Notes: generated by a model not told the origin, from the sequence alone. Shown: positions 53,917 to 64,000, numbered from the stretch's first letter. The stretch: DNA of 64,000 nt from UBA4877 sp002399345 (GCA_036752905.1 DAIORT010000007.1:37421-101420), one strand, 5' to 3'. Program-made: numbers and translations.

Positions 53917-53991
53917 TGCTTCCCTCCGCCAGTATTAACTAACAGGTTCAATGGGTCAGGTTTTACCTTCTCAACTCAATGAGTTCCCCCG
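53917..53991 (-). ncRNA. TPP riboswitch upstream of tenA
   Basis: Minus strand GGGGGAACTCATTGAGTTGAGAAGG, written here as GGGGGAACT and GTTGAGAAGG blocks, then GACCCATTGAACCTG and TTAATACTGGCGGAGGGAA. It is closely similar to the thiM riboswitch but lacks its extra stem. Confidence 0.94.
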
Positions 53992-54062
53992 CAAGAAATT
54001 ATTTAACTAATATAAATTTATCATTTGATGCAGTTTATGTCAACTAATAAATACAGCTGCTT

Positions 54063-55442
54063 TTAGTTCCCTGCTTCAGCTTTAACCTTATGTTCCGGCA
54101 TATCATGTTCAAAATTCCAAGGATCTCTTCTAATAAACCCATCAGTATAAGGTACAAAAATCGAAACAATCACAAGCAGGCCCAGCAGCATCTGATACCA
54201 CAATAACGGCATAACCTGAAATGGGCTGACAGCACCGTTTGTCAATCCAATAGCAATGAGCATTTGTGCGCCATAGGGTATAATACCCTGCATCACGCAA
54301 GAAAACGAATCTAATAATGAAGCTGATCTCCTAGGATCCACCTTATACTTATTACTAAGCCCTTTAGCAATCGGCCCGTTAATAATAATAGCTATCGTGT
54401 TATTTGCTGTAGCCGCATCAGTCAAACTTACTAATGCAGCTATCCCTACTTCTGCTGATTTTCTGCTCTTAATCATGCCACTTACTTTATACAATAGCCA
54501 ACGAATTCCTCCTGCCTCGGACACCATTTGAGCAAGACCGCCAATTAACATTGATAATATAAATATTTCAACCATACTTAAAAAACCTTCATAAATCTGT
54601 TGCCCAAAAACCAATAAAGTAAAATTCTTATAAATTAAACCTATAACACCCGATGACAGAATTCCTGCAGTAAGCACTACGAATACGTTTACCCCCATAA
54701 GTGACGTTACTAGAACCAATATGTAAGGCAGCATTTTGATTATATTATATGGATGGGTTGTCGCTGCAACAGCCTCAATCGGTTTACCAAAGATTATTAA
54801 TAAAATAATAGTGATTATGGCAGCCGGTAAAGCCATCATTATATTCATTCTGAACTTATCTCTCATTTCACATCCTTGAGTTCTTGTGGCTGCAATCGTT
54901 GTATCGGAAATTACTGATAGGTTGTCCCCAAACATTGCTCCACCAAGTAATGCAGCAACCACCAATGGCATATTCAGCCCTGCCTTCTCTGCAAGACCCA
55001 TAGCTATAGGGCCTACTGCCGCTATTGTTCCTACTGATGTACCTGTGGCTATTGAAATAAAACATGATATTATAAAAATTCCCGGTGTTATAAAATGAGC
55101 AGGTATTAAAGAAAGTGCAAAATTTACTGTTGAGTCTACAGCACCCATAGCACTCGAAACAGTAGAAAATGCACCTGCTAAAATATAGATTATACACATT
55201 ATGGTGATATTCTCATCACCACAGCCTTTAACGAATGTGTTAAATTTATCATCCAAGCTGCCGTCAAGCATTATAAATGCAAAGATAACTGCTACAAATG
55301 CCGCAACAGGTGCCGGCAGTTGATAAAATGCCATGTCCACACCTTGGGATTGAAGAATCAGTCCCGTCCCCATATACACAAGTATAAAGACCAGAAATGG
55401 AATTAAAGCCTTGCCGCTAATTTTCTCCTTTTGGTTTTCCAT
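54063..55442 (-). CDS. NhaC-family Na+/H+ antiporter
   Basis: A 459-residue, 11-12-helix membrane protein of the same family as the one at 38741. Shared motifs are ILAGAFSTVSSAMGAVDSTVNF, ATGTSVGTIAAVGPIAMG, GGAMFGDNLSVISDTTIAATRTQG and DAATANNTIAIIINGPIA. Differences across the length show it is a diverged paralogue, probably with another substrate. It lies upstream of the tenA riboswitch and its stop is 72 bases before the aptamer, so it is not under TPP control. GGGGGTAGGG precedes the ATG. Confidence 0.88.
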   Translation of the reverse strand: MENQKEKISGKALIPFLVFILVYMGTGLILQSQGVDMAFYQLPAPVAAFVAVIFAFIMLDGSLDDKFNTFVKGCGDENITIMCIIYILAGAFSTVSSAMGAVDSTVNFALSLIPAHFITPGIFIISCFISIATGTSVGTIAAVGPIAMGLAEKAGLNMPLVVAALLGGAMFGDNLSVISDTTIAATRTQGCEMRDKFRMNIMMALPAAIITIILLIIFGKPIEAVAATTHPYNIIKMLPYILVLVTSLMGVNVFVVLTAGILSSGVIGLIYKNFTLLVFGQQIYEGFLSMVEIFILSMLIGGLAQMVSEAGGIRWLLYKVSGMIKSRKSAEVGIAALVSLTDAATANNTIAIIINGPIAKGLSNKYKVDPRRSASLLDSFSCVMQGIIPYGAQMLIAIGLTNGAVSPFQVMPLLWYQMLLGLLVIVSIFVPYTDGFIRRDPWNFEHDMPEHKVKAEAGN

Positions 55443-55664
55443 CTATTGCCCTACCCCCTAGTATTTATTATATATTAATCAACCTTTCTATAAGAAAGGA
55501 TAATGTTATCAAACGTTTTCATGATTTATAAAAAAGCTTGTTCGATGTATTAACTATATATAAACTATAAAGATTAGTCAAGGACAATTTATGATTTTTT
55601 TAAATCATTATCGACAAAAGCACAATTATAAATACAATTTTATCCAATTGCTTATTTTAAACAA

Positions 55665-56297
55665 TTATATGAATTTGTATAATTCCTCTGGACGGTTACA
55701 CACAATAATGTCTTCGGACGGTATATTACCACGCCTGTCACTCTCTCCCCAATTGGCAAGAATGAAATCCACACAGCTGCTTTTTGCACATTCATAATCA
55801 AACCTGCTGTCACCTATATAAAAAGCCTCTTCCGGCCTTGTATCCAGTCTGTTTAAAACCTCCAACAGCTGATCGGGATATGGTTTTGGCCGAAGACCGG
55901 CTCTGTGCGGAACCACCACATCAAAATAACAGAAAATTCTCTCGAGAACATAATCTATATCTACCTCATACCTGTCTCTTGATGTGACAATCCCTAGCTT
56001 TTTGCTATTTTTCTTTAATATTTTAAGCATTTGTTCAATACCGGGATATAGCACCACTCTATCATACATATCTATTATATTTTTACCCCATATCTCAAAT
56101 GTACCGTCTATATCCTGCACACCCAATTCCCTTAAGGCTCCTTCTCCGGTATGCATAAAAGTAAACCTCAACTGGTCAAAGGTATACTCCTTCGAATAAA
56201 GCTGCTTCATAGTCTTCCTCAGTGCATTCACTGTTACCTTTTCTGTATCTGTAAGGGTACCGTCCACATCAAATATAAATGATTTTTTTATCGTCAT
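55665..56297 (-). CDS. HAD-superfamily phosphatase (phosphoglycolate phosphatase-like)
   Basis: A 210-residue phosphatase. Motif I SFIFDVDGTLTDTE, motif II KLGIVTSRDRYEVD, motif III Lys in LRPKPYPDQLLEVL and motif IV AFYIGDSRFDYECAKSS; helical cap at about 20-85. GGGGGAT precedes the ATG. It is related to but distinct from the HAD protein at 41479. Single gene with no informative neighbour. Confidence 0.9.
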   Translation of the reverse strand: MTIKKSFIFDVDGTLTDTEKVTVNALRKTMKQLYSKEYTFDQLRFTFMHTGEGALRELGVQDIDGTFEIWGKNIIDMYDRVVLYPGIEQMLKILKKNSKKLGIVTSRDRYEVDIDYVLERIFCYFDVVVPHRAGLRPKPYPDQLLEVLNRLDTRPEEAFYIGDSRFDYECAKSSCVDFILANWGESDRRGNIPSEDIIVCNRPEELYKFI

Positions 56298-56360
56298 TCG
56301 TATCCCCCTTATAGCAATTGAACTTATGTATATATCCTATATTATAGCATGAACCGCCAA

Positions 56361-56575
56361 TCACTGGATACCCCCACCAACCTGAATACATTCTCCGGTA
56401 ACATAACTGGAATCGTCCGAGGAGAGTTTCCCTTTCCAATGGCGTAAGCATAACAGCCATTGCCGCAATGTTTTCCGACATTGCTCACAAAAATATCAAC
56501 TATGCCATATATGGCATAGAGCTTGCCAAACACACCTGAGCCTCGGCTTCGATAGCCTGTTCCACATTTCATGAC
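56361..56575 (-). pseudogene. short-chain dehydrogenase remnant
   Basis: Minus strand keeps two recognisable pieces in different frames: LYAIYGIVDIFVSNVGKH, like the SDR segment YGxxDILVNNAG, and SSDDSSYVTGECIQVGGGIQ plus stop, the family's C-terminal end. The catalytic centre between them is deleted and no start remains. Confidence 0.75.
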
Positions 56576-56629
56576 AACGGATTTTTGTTATGAGTAGAAA
56601 AATACTAGAAAAGAAAAATTCAAAACATA

Positions 56630-56990
56630 TTAATTTAATAAGTTTACATCAGCCCACTCAATCTGATCAATGTTAAAGCAATAAAGATCTTCTGTGCCAT
56701 ATTTGTATAAAAGAGATTTACTCTCTAATAATTTCTGCTATTTCCTCATCATTAACCTCCATAACTTCATGAAAGATGTGGATATCATATAACAAATAGA
56801 AGGCGTATCAATGTTTAATTCATCTTGATGTCTATATAACTGCATCCCTCCAAAAATTGAAAAATCAAGTGCGGTCTTTAAGATATCCAACAATTCATTA
56901 TCAGCAATTATACTATCGACAAATTTGTCCCTTTGCCTATGTTTTGATGTGCTTTCCCAATAAAGATTGTACCGGAGGAATTACCACTTT
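56630..56990 (-). pseudogene. decayed hypothetical gene at the CRISPR boundary
   Basis: Minus strand has coding-like sequence in alternating frames: SGTIFIGKAHQNIGKG, then DKFVDSIIADNELLDILKTA, MQLYRHQDELNIDTPSICY, then DIHIFHEVMEVNDEEIAEII, and finally SLLYKYGTEDLYCFNIDQIE up to a stop at 56630. The switches coincide with a G-run, an extra TA in TATATGATATC and a lost AG in AGAGAGTAAA, so dinucleotide slippage explains two of them. The 5' part would lie where the CRISPR array begins and is missing. Family not recognised. Confidence 0.55.
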
Positions 56991-57001
56991 ACGGGTCCAT
57001 A

Positions 57002-60000
57002 GTTTCAATTCCTTATAGGTATTCTAAAAACTTACAAATAGAATTGTATCTGCAGCTATTACGATATGTTTCAATTCCTTATAGGTATTCTAAAAACAAG
57101 GATGGCACAGGAGATGTATATTATACGCTTGACCTGTTTCAATTCCTTATAGGTATTCTAAAAACTTCTTTCCGTATATCTGCTACCTTCATATCACACC
57201 CCCGTTTCAATTCCTTATAGGTATTCTAAAAACCAAGAACGGTGCGGCGAAAGCGAAAAAAGCAGTCCAGTTTCAATTCCTTATAGGTATTCTAAAAACA
57301 TGAACAGCGTAGAAAAACTACATCCCGACGCAGAAGTTTCAATTCCTTATAGGTATTCTAAAAACCGCTGTGAATGAATTCATGTCGCACCTCCTCGAAA
57401 ATGTTTCAATTCCTTATAGGTATTCTAAAAACCTACACCCCATATAGGGTTATTTTTTATTTCGACATGTTTCAATTCCTTATAGGTATTCTAAAAACTC
57501 AGCAAAGTAGGTTTTGGCGTACCCGGTATAACACCGGTTTCAATTCCTTATAGGTATTCTAAAAACTCCTTTATGCTGGTTGTATTTCCGATATTTCTTG
57601 CTGCGTTTCAATTCCTTATAGGTATTCTAAAAACGCAAAACCGCTTGCGAGAGAATGGGCATGGGATTTCGAGTTTCAATTCCTTATAGGTATTCTAAAA
57701 ATACATAAATGGAGACGAAATCACGGCTACAACTGCGGGTTTCAATTCCTTACAGGTATTCTAAAAACTCACATAGAGTTCCGGCATGCCGTTCCCTTTC
57801 TCGAAGTTTCAATTCCTTATAGGTATTCTAAAAACCTAAGCTGTGTAGTCTCATGGTTGGTACTGTGGAGGCTGTTTCAATTCCTTATAGGTATTCTAAA
57901 AACATATTGAAATACCGTTTTTAATGCTCCTTCTGAGCCGGTTTCAATTCCTTATAGGTATTCTAAAAACTAAGATAAAGCCAATTGAGCCGATGCCGAT
58001 AAAAAGTTTCAATTCCTTATAGGTATTCTAAAAACGGATTACACGGCTGGGGTCAACCGGCTCTGTGCACTGTTTCAATTCCTTATAGGTATTCTAAAAA
58101 CTCAAATTAAGTGTTGACGGTAAGCAGGTGCATTACAAGTTTCAATTCCTTATAGGTATTCTAAAAACCCCAAATATATTTACTTATTAGCTCCCAAGTA
58201 GAATCTTGTTTCAATTCCTTATAGGTATTCTAAAAACTGCTAGGTCTGCCTATCGTGTATTCCCGTCGATTTTCTGTTTCAATTCCTTATAGGTATTCTA
58301 AAAACGATAGCTTATTTAGAGCATTGCTTACTTGGCCTACCGGTTTCAATTCCTTATAGGTATTCTAAAAACCACAACTAAATAAGCGCCAGATGGATCC
58401 GCATAGACAGTTTCAATTCCTTATAGGTATTCTAAAAACGATTTTTTGAGGCAAAAATGAGAGAACATTTTTCTAGTTTCAATTCCTTATAGGTATTCTA
58501 AAAACGAATGGATACATACCGCTGACGAACGGGAGATAGAGTTTCAATTCCTTATAGGTATTCTAAAAACTGAGTGCCTATATTCTGAGTACATCGGAAG
58601 AAAATGTTTCAATTCCTTATAGGTATTCTAAAAACTCACCCTTTCAACCTCCTTCTCAAACTCTTTTCCCAGTTTCAATTCCTTATAGGTATTCTAAAAA
58701 CTCTTCTGACTACCGTGCCGTAGGGTGCAGCGAACCGTAGTTTCAATTCCTTATAGGTATTCTAAAAACCAAACAAGCGCCTCTTGATTGCAGCTGTACA
58801 GGCTTAGTTTCAATTCCTTATAGGTATTCTAAAAACTTAACCAAATAATGGCTAGCGTAGATAGTTCGGACATGTTTCAATTCCTTATAGGTATTCTAAA
58901 AACTCCATAGAACATTATTTATCCTCCTTCTTGGCCATATGTTTCAATTCCTTATAGGTATTCTAAAAACCAGAGGTGCAAAGGCTATGAACAACCGGGG
59001 CTATTTGTTTCAATTCCTTATAGGTATTCTAAAAACTATCTACGATCGATACCGCCGAATGGTTTGCGTCTCGTTTCAATTCCTTATAGGTATTCTAAAA
59101 ACTAAAAGAACATGCAGAGTATAGAGAGCAATCCTCTTTTGTTTCAATTCCTTATAGGTATTCTAAAAACTCACTGAACCACTTTCCACAGCATTCATCT
59201 GGGGTATTGTTTCAATTCCTTATAGGTATTCTAAAAACGGCATGTTTGCTTGGATTCTCGAAAATCCTCGACAAAGTTTCAATTCCTTATAGGTATTCTA
59301 AAAACTTTTGGAACGAACTTCCGTATCCTTCCAGACTATTCGAGTTTCAATTCCTTATAGGTATTCTAAAAACTCAGCGCAGAAATTTCCTGCTGAGGCG
59401 ACTCGAAATTGTTTCAATTCCTTATAGGTATTCTAAAAACGGATTTTCTTAAAGACGCAATGGATGATTTTAGGGAATAGTTTCAATTCCTTATAGGTAT
59501 TCTAAAAACGGGAATATCAAGAAAAGCTTGAGGACATGACGATTAGGTTTCAATTCCTTATAGGTATTCTAAAAACGAGGAAAGACTTTGGAAAAAAGTT
59601 GATTCTCGACCTGTTTCAATTCCTTATAGGTATTCTAAAAACGGGGTACATTGAAGGACAAGATTTATTGAATTTGTTGTTTCAATTCCTTATAGGTATT
59701 CTAAAAACCAGTCCTAGTACGTGGGCTAAAGAAGCTTGGGAATGGGGTTTCAATTCCTTATAGGTATTCTAAAAACCAAACAAGCGCCTCTTGATTGCAG
59801 CTGTACAGGCTTAGTTTCAATTCCTTATAGGTATTCTAAAAACCTTATATATCCAGATATCATCTTCCCTATTTCTGTTAAGGTTTCAATTCCTTATAGG
59901 TATTCTAAAAACCTGCAATCACGAAAGAGCTGGATGAGGCGATCGCCGGTTTCAATTCCTTATAGGTATTCTAAAAACTAGCTTAAGTTCCATGGCTTTT

Positions 60001-63000
60001 TGCGTAGGTTTGTTGGTTTCAATTCCTTATAGGTATTCTAAAAACTGAAAAAGGAATTTGCATTGCAGGAATTATTAGAAAGAAGTTTCAATTCCTTATA
60101 GGTATTCTAAAAACACGGCAACGAAGTGCAAGAGATCATTACGCCGTTTGCGTTTCAATTCCTTATAGGTATTCTAAAAACTTGTCATTGCAGTCATATT
60201 GCTGATTAAAAATTGGGAGTTTCAATTCCTTATAGGTATTCTAAAAACACAAATGGAACTTCAAAGTCTGTATTTGATGATAAGGAGTTTCAATTCCTTA
60301 TAGGTATTCTAAAAACGGGTCATAAAGTCCATTTGTTTATCTCCTTTTTTGAAGTTTCAATTCCTTATAGGTATTCTAAAAACTTTTGTATCAGGCATCA
60401 AATCATCCACATTTGAACGGTTTCAATTCCTTATAGGTATTCTAAAAACACATATGACCGTATCGGAGACGGTACGGTCTATGATTGTTTCAATTCCTTA
60501 TAGGTATTCTAAAAACTCCTGCGTGACCCAAATCTGCGATATTTTTTCTCTCGTTTCAATTCCTTATAGGTATTCTAAAAACGCCCTCGTCCGCTGTATC
60601 TGTATATGAATATATCCCATGTTTCAATTCCTTATAGGTATTCTAAAAACCTCCCTGCCTGATCTGTTCTCTACTTATCATCTTCTATGTTTCAATTCCT
60701 TATAGGTATTCTAAAAACCGGCGAGCGGAGCCACCACCACTTATTTGTACCATCCAGCTGTTGTTTCAATTCCTTATAGGTATTCTAAAAACTAGACGGT
60801 TCACAATCTGGTATATGACTGTGCTAGCAGTTTCAATTCCTTATAGGTATTCTAAAAACGCAAGTGTGGGGACCGGCTGCATAAAATAAATCAAAAATAC
60901 CGGTTTCAATTCCTTATAGGTATTCTAAAAACAGAAATACCGGAATAGGAACCGGTATTAGATCGGGCGGTTTCAATTCCTTATAGGTATTCTAAAAACA
61001 GACGAGGTGTCAGTAGAGGATGCCTATGAAGATTATGGTTTCAATTCCTTATAGGTATTCTAAAAACTCCTTTTCCGTGTCCACTTTGAGCTTTTGTATA
61101 TCGGGTTTCAATTCCTTATAGGTATTCTAAAAACTTATCCAGAATTGTAGCATTATAGGCCTCTGCAGAGTTTCAATTCCTTATAGGTATTCTAAAAACA
61201 AACAGCTGTCTAAGGCATGAGCCCAGACCTTTTTGTTTCAATTCCTTATAGGTATTCTAAAAACACGATATCCTTCATTTCTGAAACCTTCCCTGCATAA
61301 GGTTTCAATTCCTTATAGGTATTCTAAAAACGGAGCATTTTTTGATGTTGGCTGCGAGATATCGGAAGTTTCAATTCCTTATAGGTATTCTAAAAACTTT
61401 TATCCTCACGCTCTTTTGATTGTGCCCATATGGCAGTTTCAATTCCTTATAGGTATTCTAAAAACCGGCAGAAAACGGTCTGTGGGGGACACAGCAACGT
61501 TGTTTCAATTCCTTATAGGTATTCTAAAAACCAAGGCTTGACATTTGAACATAACCTTTTTACCTGCGTTTCAATTCCTTATAGGTATTCTAAAAACCCA
61601 TTTCTATAGGATTTGAGTAGGAAGTATCATCCTCGTTTCAATTCCTTATAGGTATTCTAAAAACTGATATTCCTAGCCGTTTCACTGTGGTGATATAGTG
61701 CTAGTTTCAATTCCTTATAGGTATTCTAAAAACTACCATATGCGGCCATCACATCAGAAAAATCCATATGTTTCAATTCCTTATAGGTATTCTAAAAACC
61801 AACGTGCCTTCCCCCAGTGTAGGGTTGAAAGCCTGCAGGTTTCAATTCCTTATAGGTATTCTAAAAACCCGAGGGACGGGAAGGACGTAGCCGAAGAGCT
61901 CTAGTTTCAATTCCTTATAGGTATTCTAAAAACAACCAATTCCCACAGCCGGTCACTCACTGGATAGGCGCGTTTCAATTCCTTATAGGTATTCTAAAAA
62001 CCCAGGAGTGCGCAGACCGGCTCGAAGAAATCACGAACCGAGTTTCAATTCCTTATAGGTATTCTAAAAACTGGACACAATGTCATCTTCGCTATCAGCA
62101 ATAATTGGTTTCAATTCCTTATAGGTATTCTAAAAACAAGTTTTTGGTGACAATAGATATATTTATAGTGCACGTTTCAATTCCTTATAGGTATTCTAAA
62201 AACTCGGCTGTGTATATGTTTAATTTTTCTTGCAGTTCGTTGTTTCAATTCCTTATAGGTATTCTAAAAACTCCGGCATACCCTCGAATTCTTGTTCCGA
62301 TATGCCGGTTTCAATTCCTTATAGGTATTCTAAAAACCTGTCCGAAGATGATGACCTACCGGAGAGGGGACGGGTTTCAATTCCTTATAGGTATTCTAAA
62401 AACCCATGTCATTCCTCTCATTTTCTATTGCCTCTTTATAGTTTCAATTCCTTATAGGTATTCTAAAAACTTCGCTGAAACAATTGTGTTTTCAGACCAG
62501 GAAACGGTTTCAATTCCTTATAGGTATTCTAAAAACCGATGCTTCTATAGTCCTGACCGGAGATGTCGTATGTTTCAATTCCTTATAGGTATTCTAAAAA
62601 CCTATAGCCAACACTTCAGGCACCATTGTAACTGATAGTTTCAATTCCTTATAGGTATTCTAAAAACGCCTGTCACAATCCATTACCTTTGGGTTGAGAA
62701 GGAGTTTCAATTCCTTATAGGTATTCTAAAAACGATAATTCCACTAACTGGGTAACCTGGCTGCCTAGCCCGTTTCAATTCCTTATAGGTATTCTAAAAA
62801 CCCATCAACCAGACTGGAAGAAGTTCACACGGGAAGTGAGTTTCAATTCCTTATAGGTATTCTAAAAACCTGATTAAACGGTTCAAAAAAAGTCAGTCGG
62901 AGCGCGTTTCAATTCCTTATAGGTATTCTAAAAACTTGCTCTTCCATTGTTTCTGTGATATAATTATACATAGTTTCAATTCCTTATAGGTATTCTAAAA

Positions 63001-64000
63001 ACAAAAATCACTATACCTCTAACGGCCAGTACCAGCGCAGGTTTCAATTCCTTATAGGTATTCTAAAAACGAGTTTTTTACATCTTCCTCGTCTTCATCA
63101 CTTTCAGTTTCAATTCCTTATAGGTATTCTAAAAACTCTAGCAGTACCGCAGATAAAAAGCAGCGATGTTATGGGTTTCAATTCCTTATAGGTATTCTAA
63201 AAACCACTGATAGTACAGTTCACGAAAAGCATTGTGAAAAAGTTTCAATTCCTTATAGGTATTCTAAAAACATGGCATAAAAAAACACCCTTTTAAAAGA
63301 GTGCTTGGTTTCAATTCCTTATAGGTATTCTAAAAACAAACGAAACGATAGGTGAAATGCAGGTGTTAGACATCATGGGTTTCAATTCCTTATAGGTATT
63401 CTAAAAACAGCCGGAGCGGAGTATATCCGCCGACGAATGTCATAGGTTTCAATTCCTTATAGGTATTCTAAAAACGGAATAATAACCGCCGCTTACGACG
63501 GCGGGGCTAAATAGTTTCAATTCCTTATAGGTATTCTAAAAACTGAATGATGGATGGCTGCAGAAATATATACAAAAGCGGTTTCAATTCCTTATAGGTA
63601 TTCTAAAAACCTTCCATCCCTACGCCTGACTTCGCGAAAATGAAAGTGTTTCAATTCCTTATAGGTATTCTAAAAACCCCTTTCCATGTTTTTTCAAGTT
63701 TATGCTGCCGGTCCGGTTTCAATTCCTTATAGGTATTCTAAAAACCTCGGTGTTCTTTGGCGAGATTCTCGAGATATACGAGTTTCAATTCCTTATAGGT
63801 ATTCTAAAAACTCGGCATCGGTTCAATCGGCTTTATCTGGGCTGCCGGGTTTCAATTCCTTATAGGTATTCTAAAAACTGACGTAGAGCTCCGGCATGCC
63901 GTTCCCTTTCTCGAAGTTTCAATTCCTTATAGGTATTCTAAAAACGACGTAGAGCTCCGGCATGCCGTTCCCTTTCTCGAAGTTTCAATTCCTTATAGGT
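57002..64000 (-). CRISPR. CRISPR array, 104 full repeats plus a partial, continuing beyond the window
   Basis: The 30-bp repeat starts GTTTCAATTCC and ends TATTCTAAAAAC on the plus strand, giving the ATTGAAAC end on the minus strand that forms the crRNA 5' handle in type I-B systems. The array is therefore read leftward and the leader should lie right of 64000. I count 104 complete repeats, the first at 57002 and the last at 63916, and a 19-base start of another at 63982, with 104 spacers, mostly 35-39 bases; the spacers at 60719 and 60860 are 44 and 43. All repeats are identical except two: the one at 57673 ends in T, and the one at 57739 has T to C at 57753, both at the old end. No cas gene is in the window. 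Confidence 0.98.
63272..63307 (-). terminator. spacer that reads as an intrinsic terminator
   Basis: In the direction of array transcription this 36-base spacer reads GCACTCTTTTAAAAGGGTG followed by seven T: a GC-containing stem that can pair fully, with G-U pairs, then a U-run. It is the eleventh spacer from the right edge of the window. Confidence 0.5.

Noticed and set aside
54063..55442. TPP control of the NhaC antiporter.
   Set aside because: The riboswitch at 53917 lies downstream of this gene on the same strand and leads into tenA.
58939..62635. Plus-strand ORFs of 60-176 codons with repeating FQFLIGILKT or VSIPYRYSKN peptides.
   Set aside because: They are translations of the CRISPR repeat in different frames, joined by spacers without stops; not genes.
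57002..64000. Self-targeting spacers against genes in this window.
   Set aside because: I noticed no spacer matching the first 57 kb, but the comparison was by eye and not exhaustive.

Overview
The window looks like the chromosome of a motile, anaerobic, low-to-moderate G+C Firmicute of the class Clostridia. The pointers are BglG-type PTS regulators, a SufCBDSU iron-sulfur operon with SufU, a family-1 encapsulin with an encapsulated ferritin, NhaC antiporters, an ECF thiamine transporter, flagellin behind a sigma-28-type promoter, sigma-54 control of a catabolic operon, and a CRISPR repeat ending in ATTGAAAC. No rRNA, tRNA or intact insertion sequence was seen. The species cannot be named from the sequence alone.

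Layout. 0-2.5 kb: an ascorbate-type PTS operon (regulator, IIB, start of IIC) running off the left edge. 2.5-5.4 kb: a G+C-rich acetoacetate decarboxylase, a coding relic, and thiT under a TPP riboswitch next to a broken thiamine-binding-protein gene. 5.4-8.4 kb: isoaspartyl dipeptidase and a YfcC transporter. 8.6-17.7 kb: a sigma-54 activator divergent from a seven-gene catabolic operon (ring-opening cyclase, OFA/MFS transporter, MBL hydrolase, beta-keto acid cleavage enzyme, thiolase, thiolase lacking catalytic residues, 3-hydroxyacyl-CoA dehydrogenase). 17.7-25 kb: a fructose-type PTS operon carrying M24 and M42 peptidases and a MalY-like lyase. 25-27.2 kb: a decayed HxlR regulator and a decayed flavin-fold gene side by side, then an AraC regulator. 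27.4-33.8 kb: sufCBDSU divergent from encapsulin and its ferritin cargo. 33.9-38.7 kb: a three-gene helicase/nuclease operon resembling a split AddAB. 38.7-41.5 kb: NhaC and flagellin. 41.5-44.2 kb: thiM, thiamine-binding protein, thiE and a HAD phosphatase under a second TPP riboswitch. 44.2-47.6 kb: a 91-bp tandem repeat, then an enoate-reductase-type flavoprotein and an EthD-like protein with their own sigma-54 promoter. 47.6-56.3 kb: a TPR glycosyltransferase, YjbQ, RecJ, thiD/tenA under a third TPP riboswitch, a second NhaC and a HAD phosphatase. 56.3-57 kb: two decayed genes. 57.0-64.0 kb: one CRISPR array with 104 complete repeats plus a partial one, continuing past the right edge.

How the parts work together. 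Thiamine genes are spread over three TPP-riboswitch units and cover thiazole and pyrimidine salvage plus uptake; no thiC or thiG is present here. The 10-17.7 kb operon and the 44.6-47.4 kb operon share a perfect-spacing sigma-54 promoter and a near-identical 16-bp upstream palindrome, so the activator at 8.6 kb very probably controls both as one regulon. The gene set suggests reductive opening of a cyclic 1,3-dione and cleavage to acetoacetyl-CoA and acetyl-CoA. The CRISPR array is read right to left, so the newest spacers are at the right edge; some of them resample loci already represented at the old end, and the differences are synonymous in one reading frame. A quasi-palindromic 9-mer, GGCCWGGCC, is scattered through the housekeeping genes far above chance and is absent from the catabolic islands.
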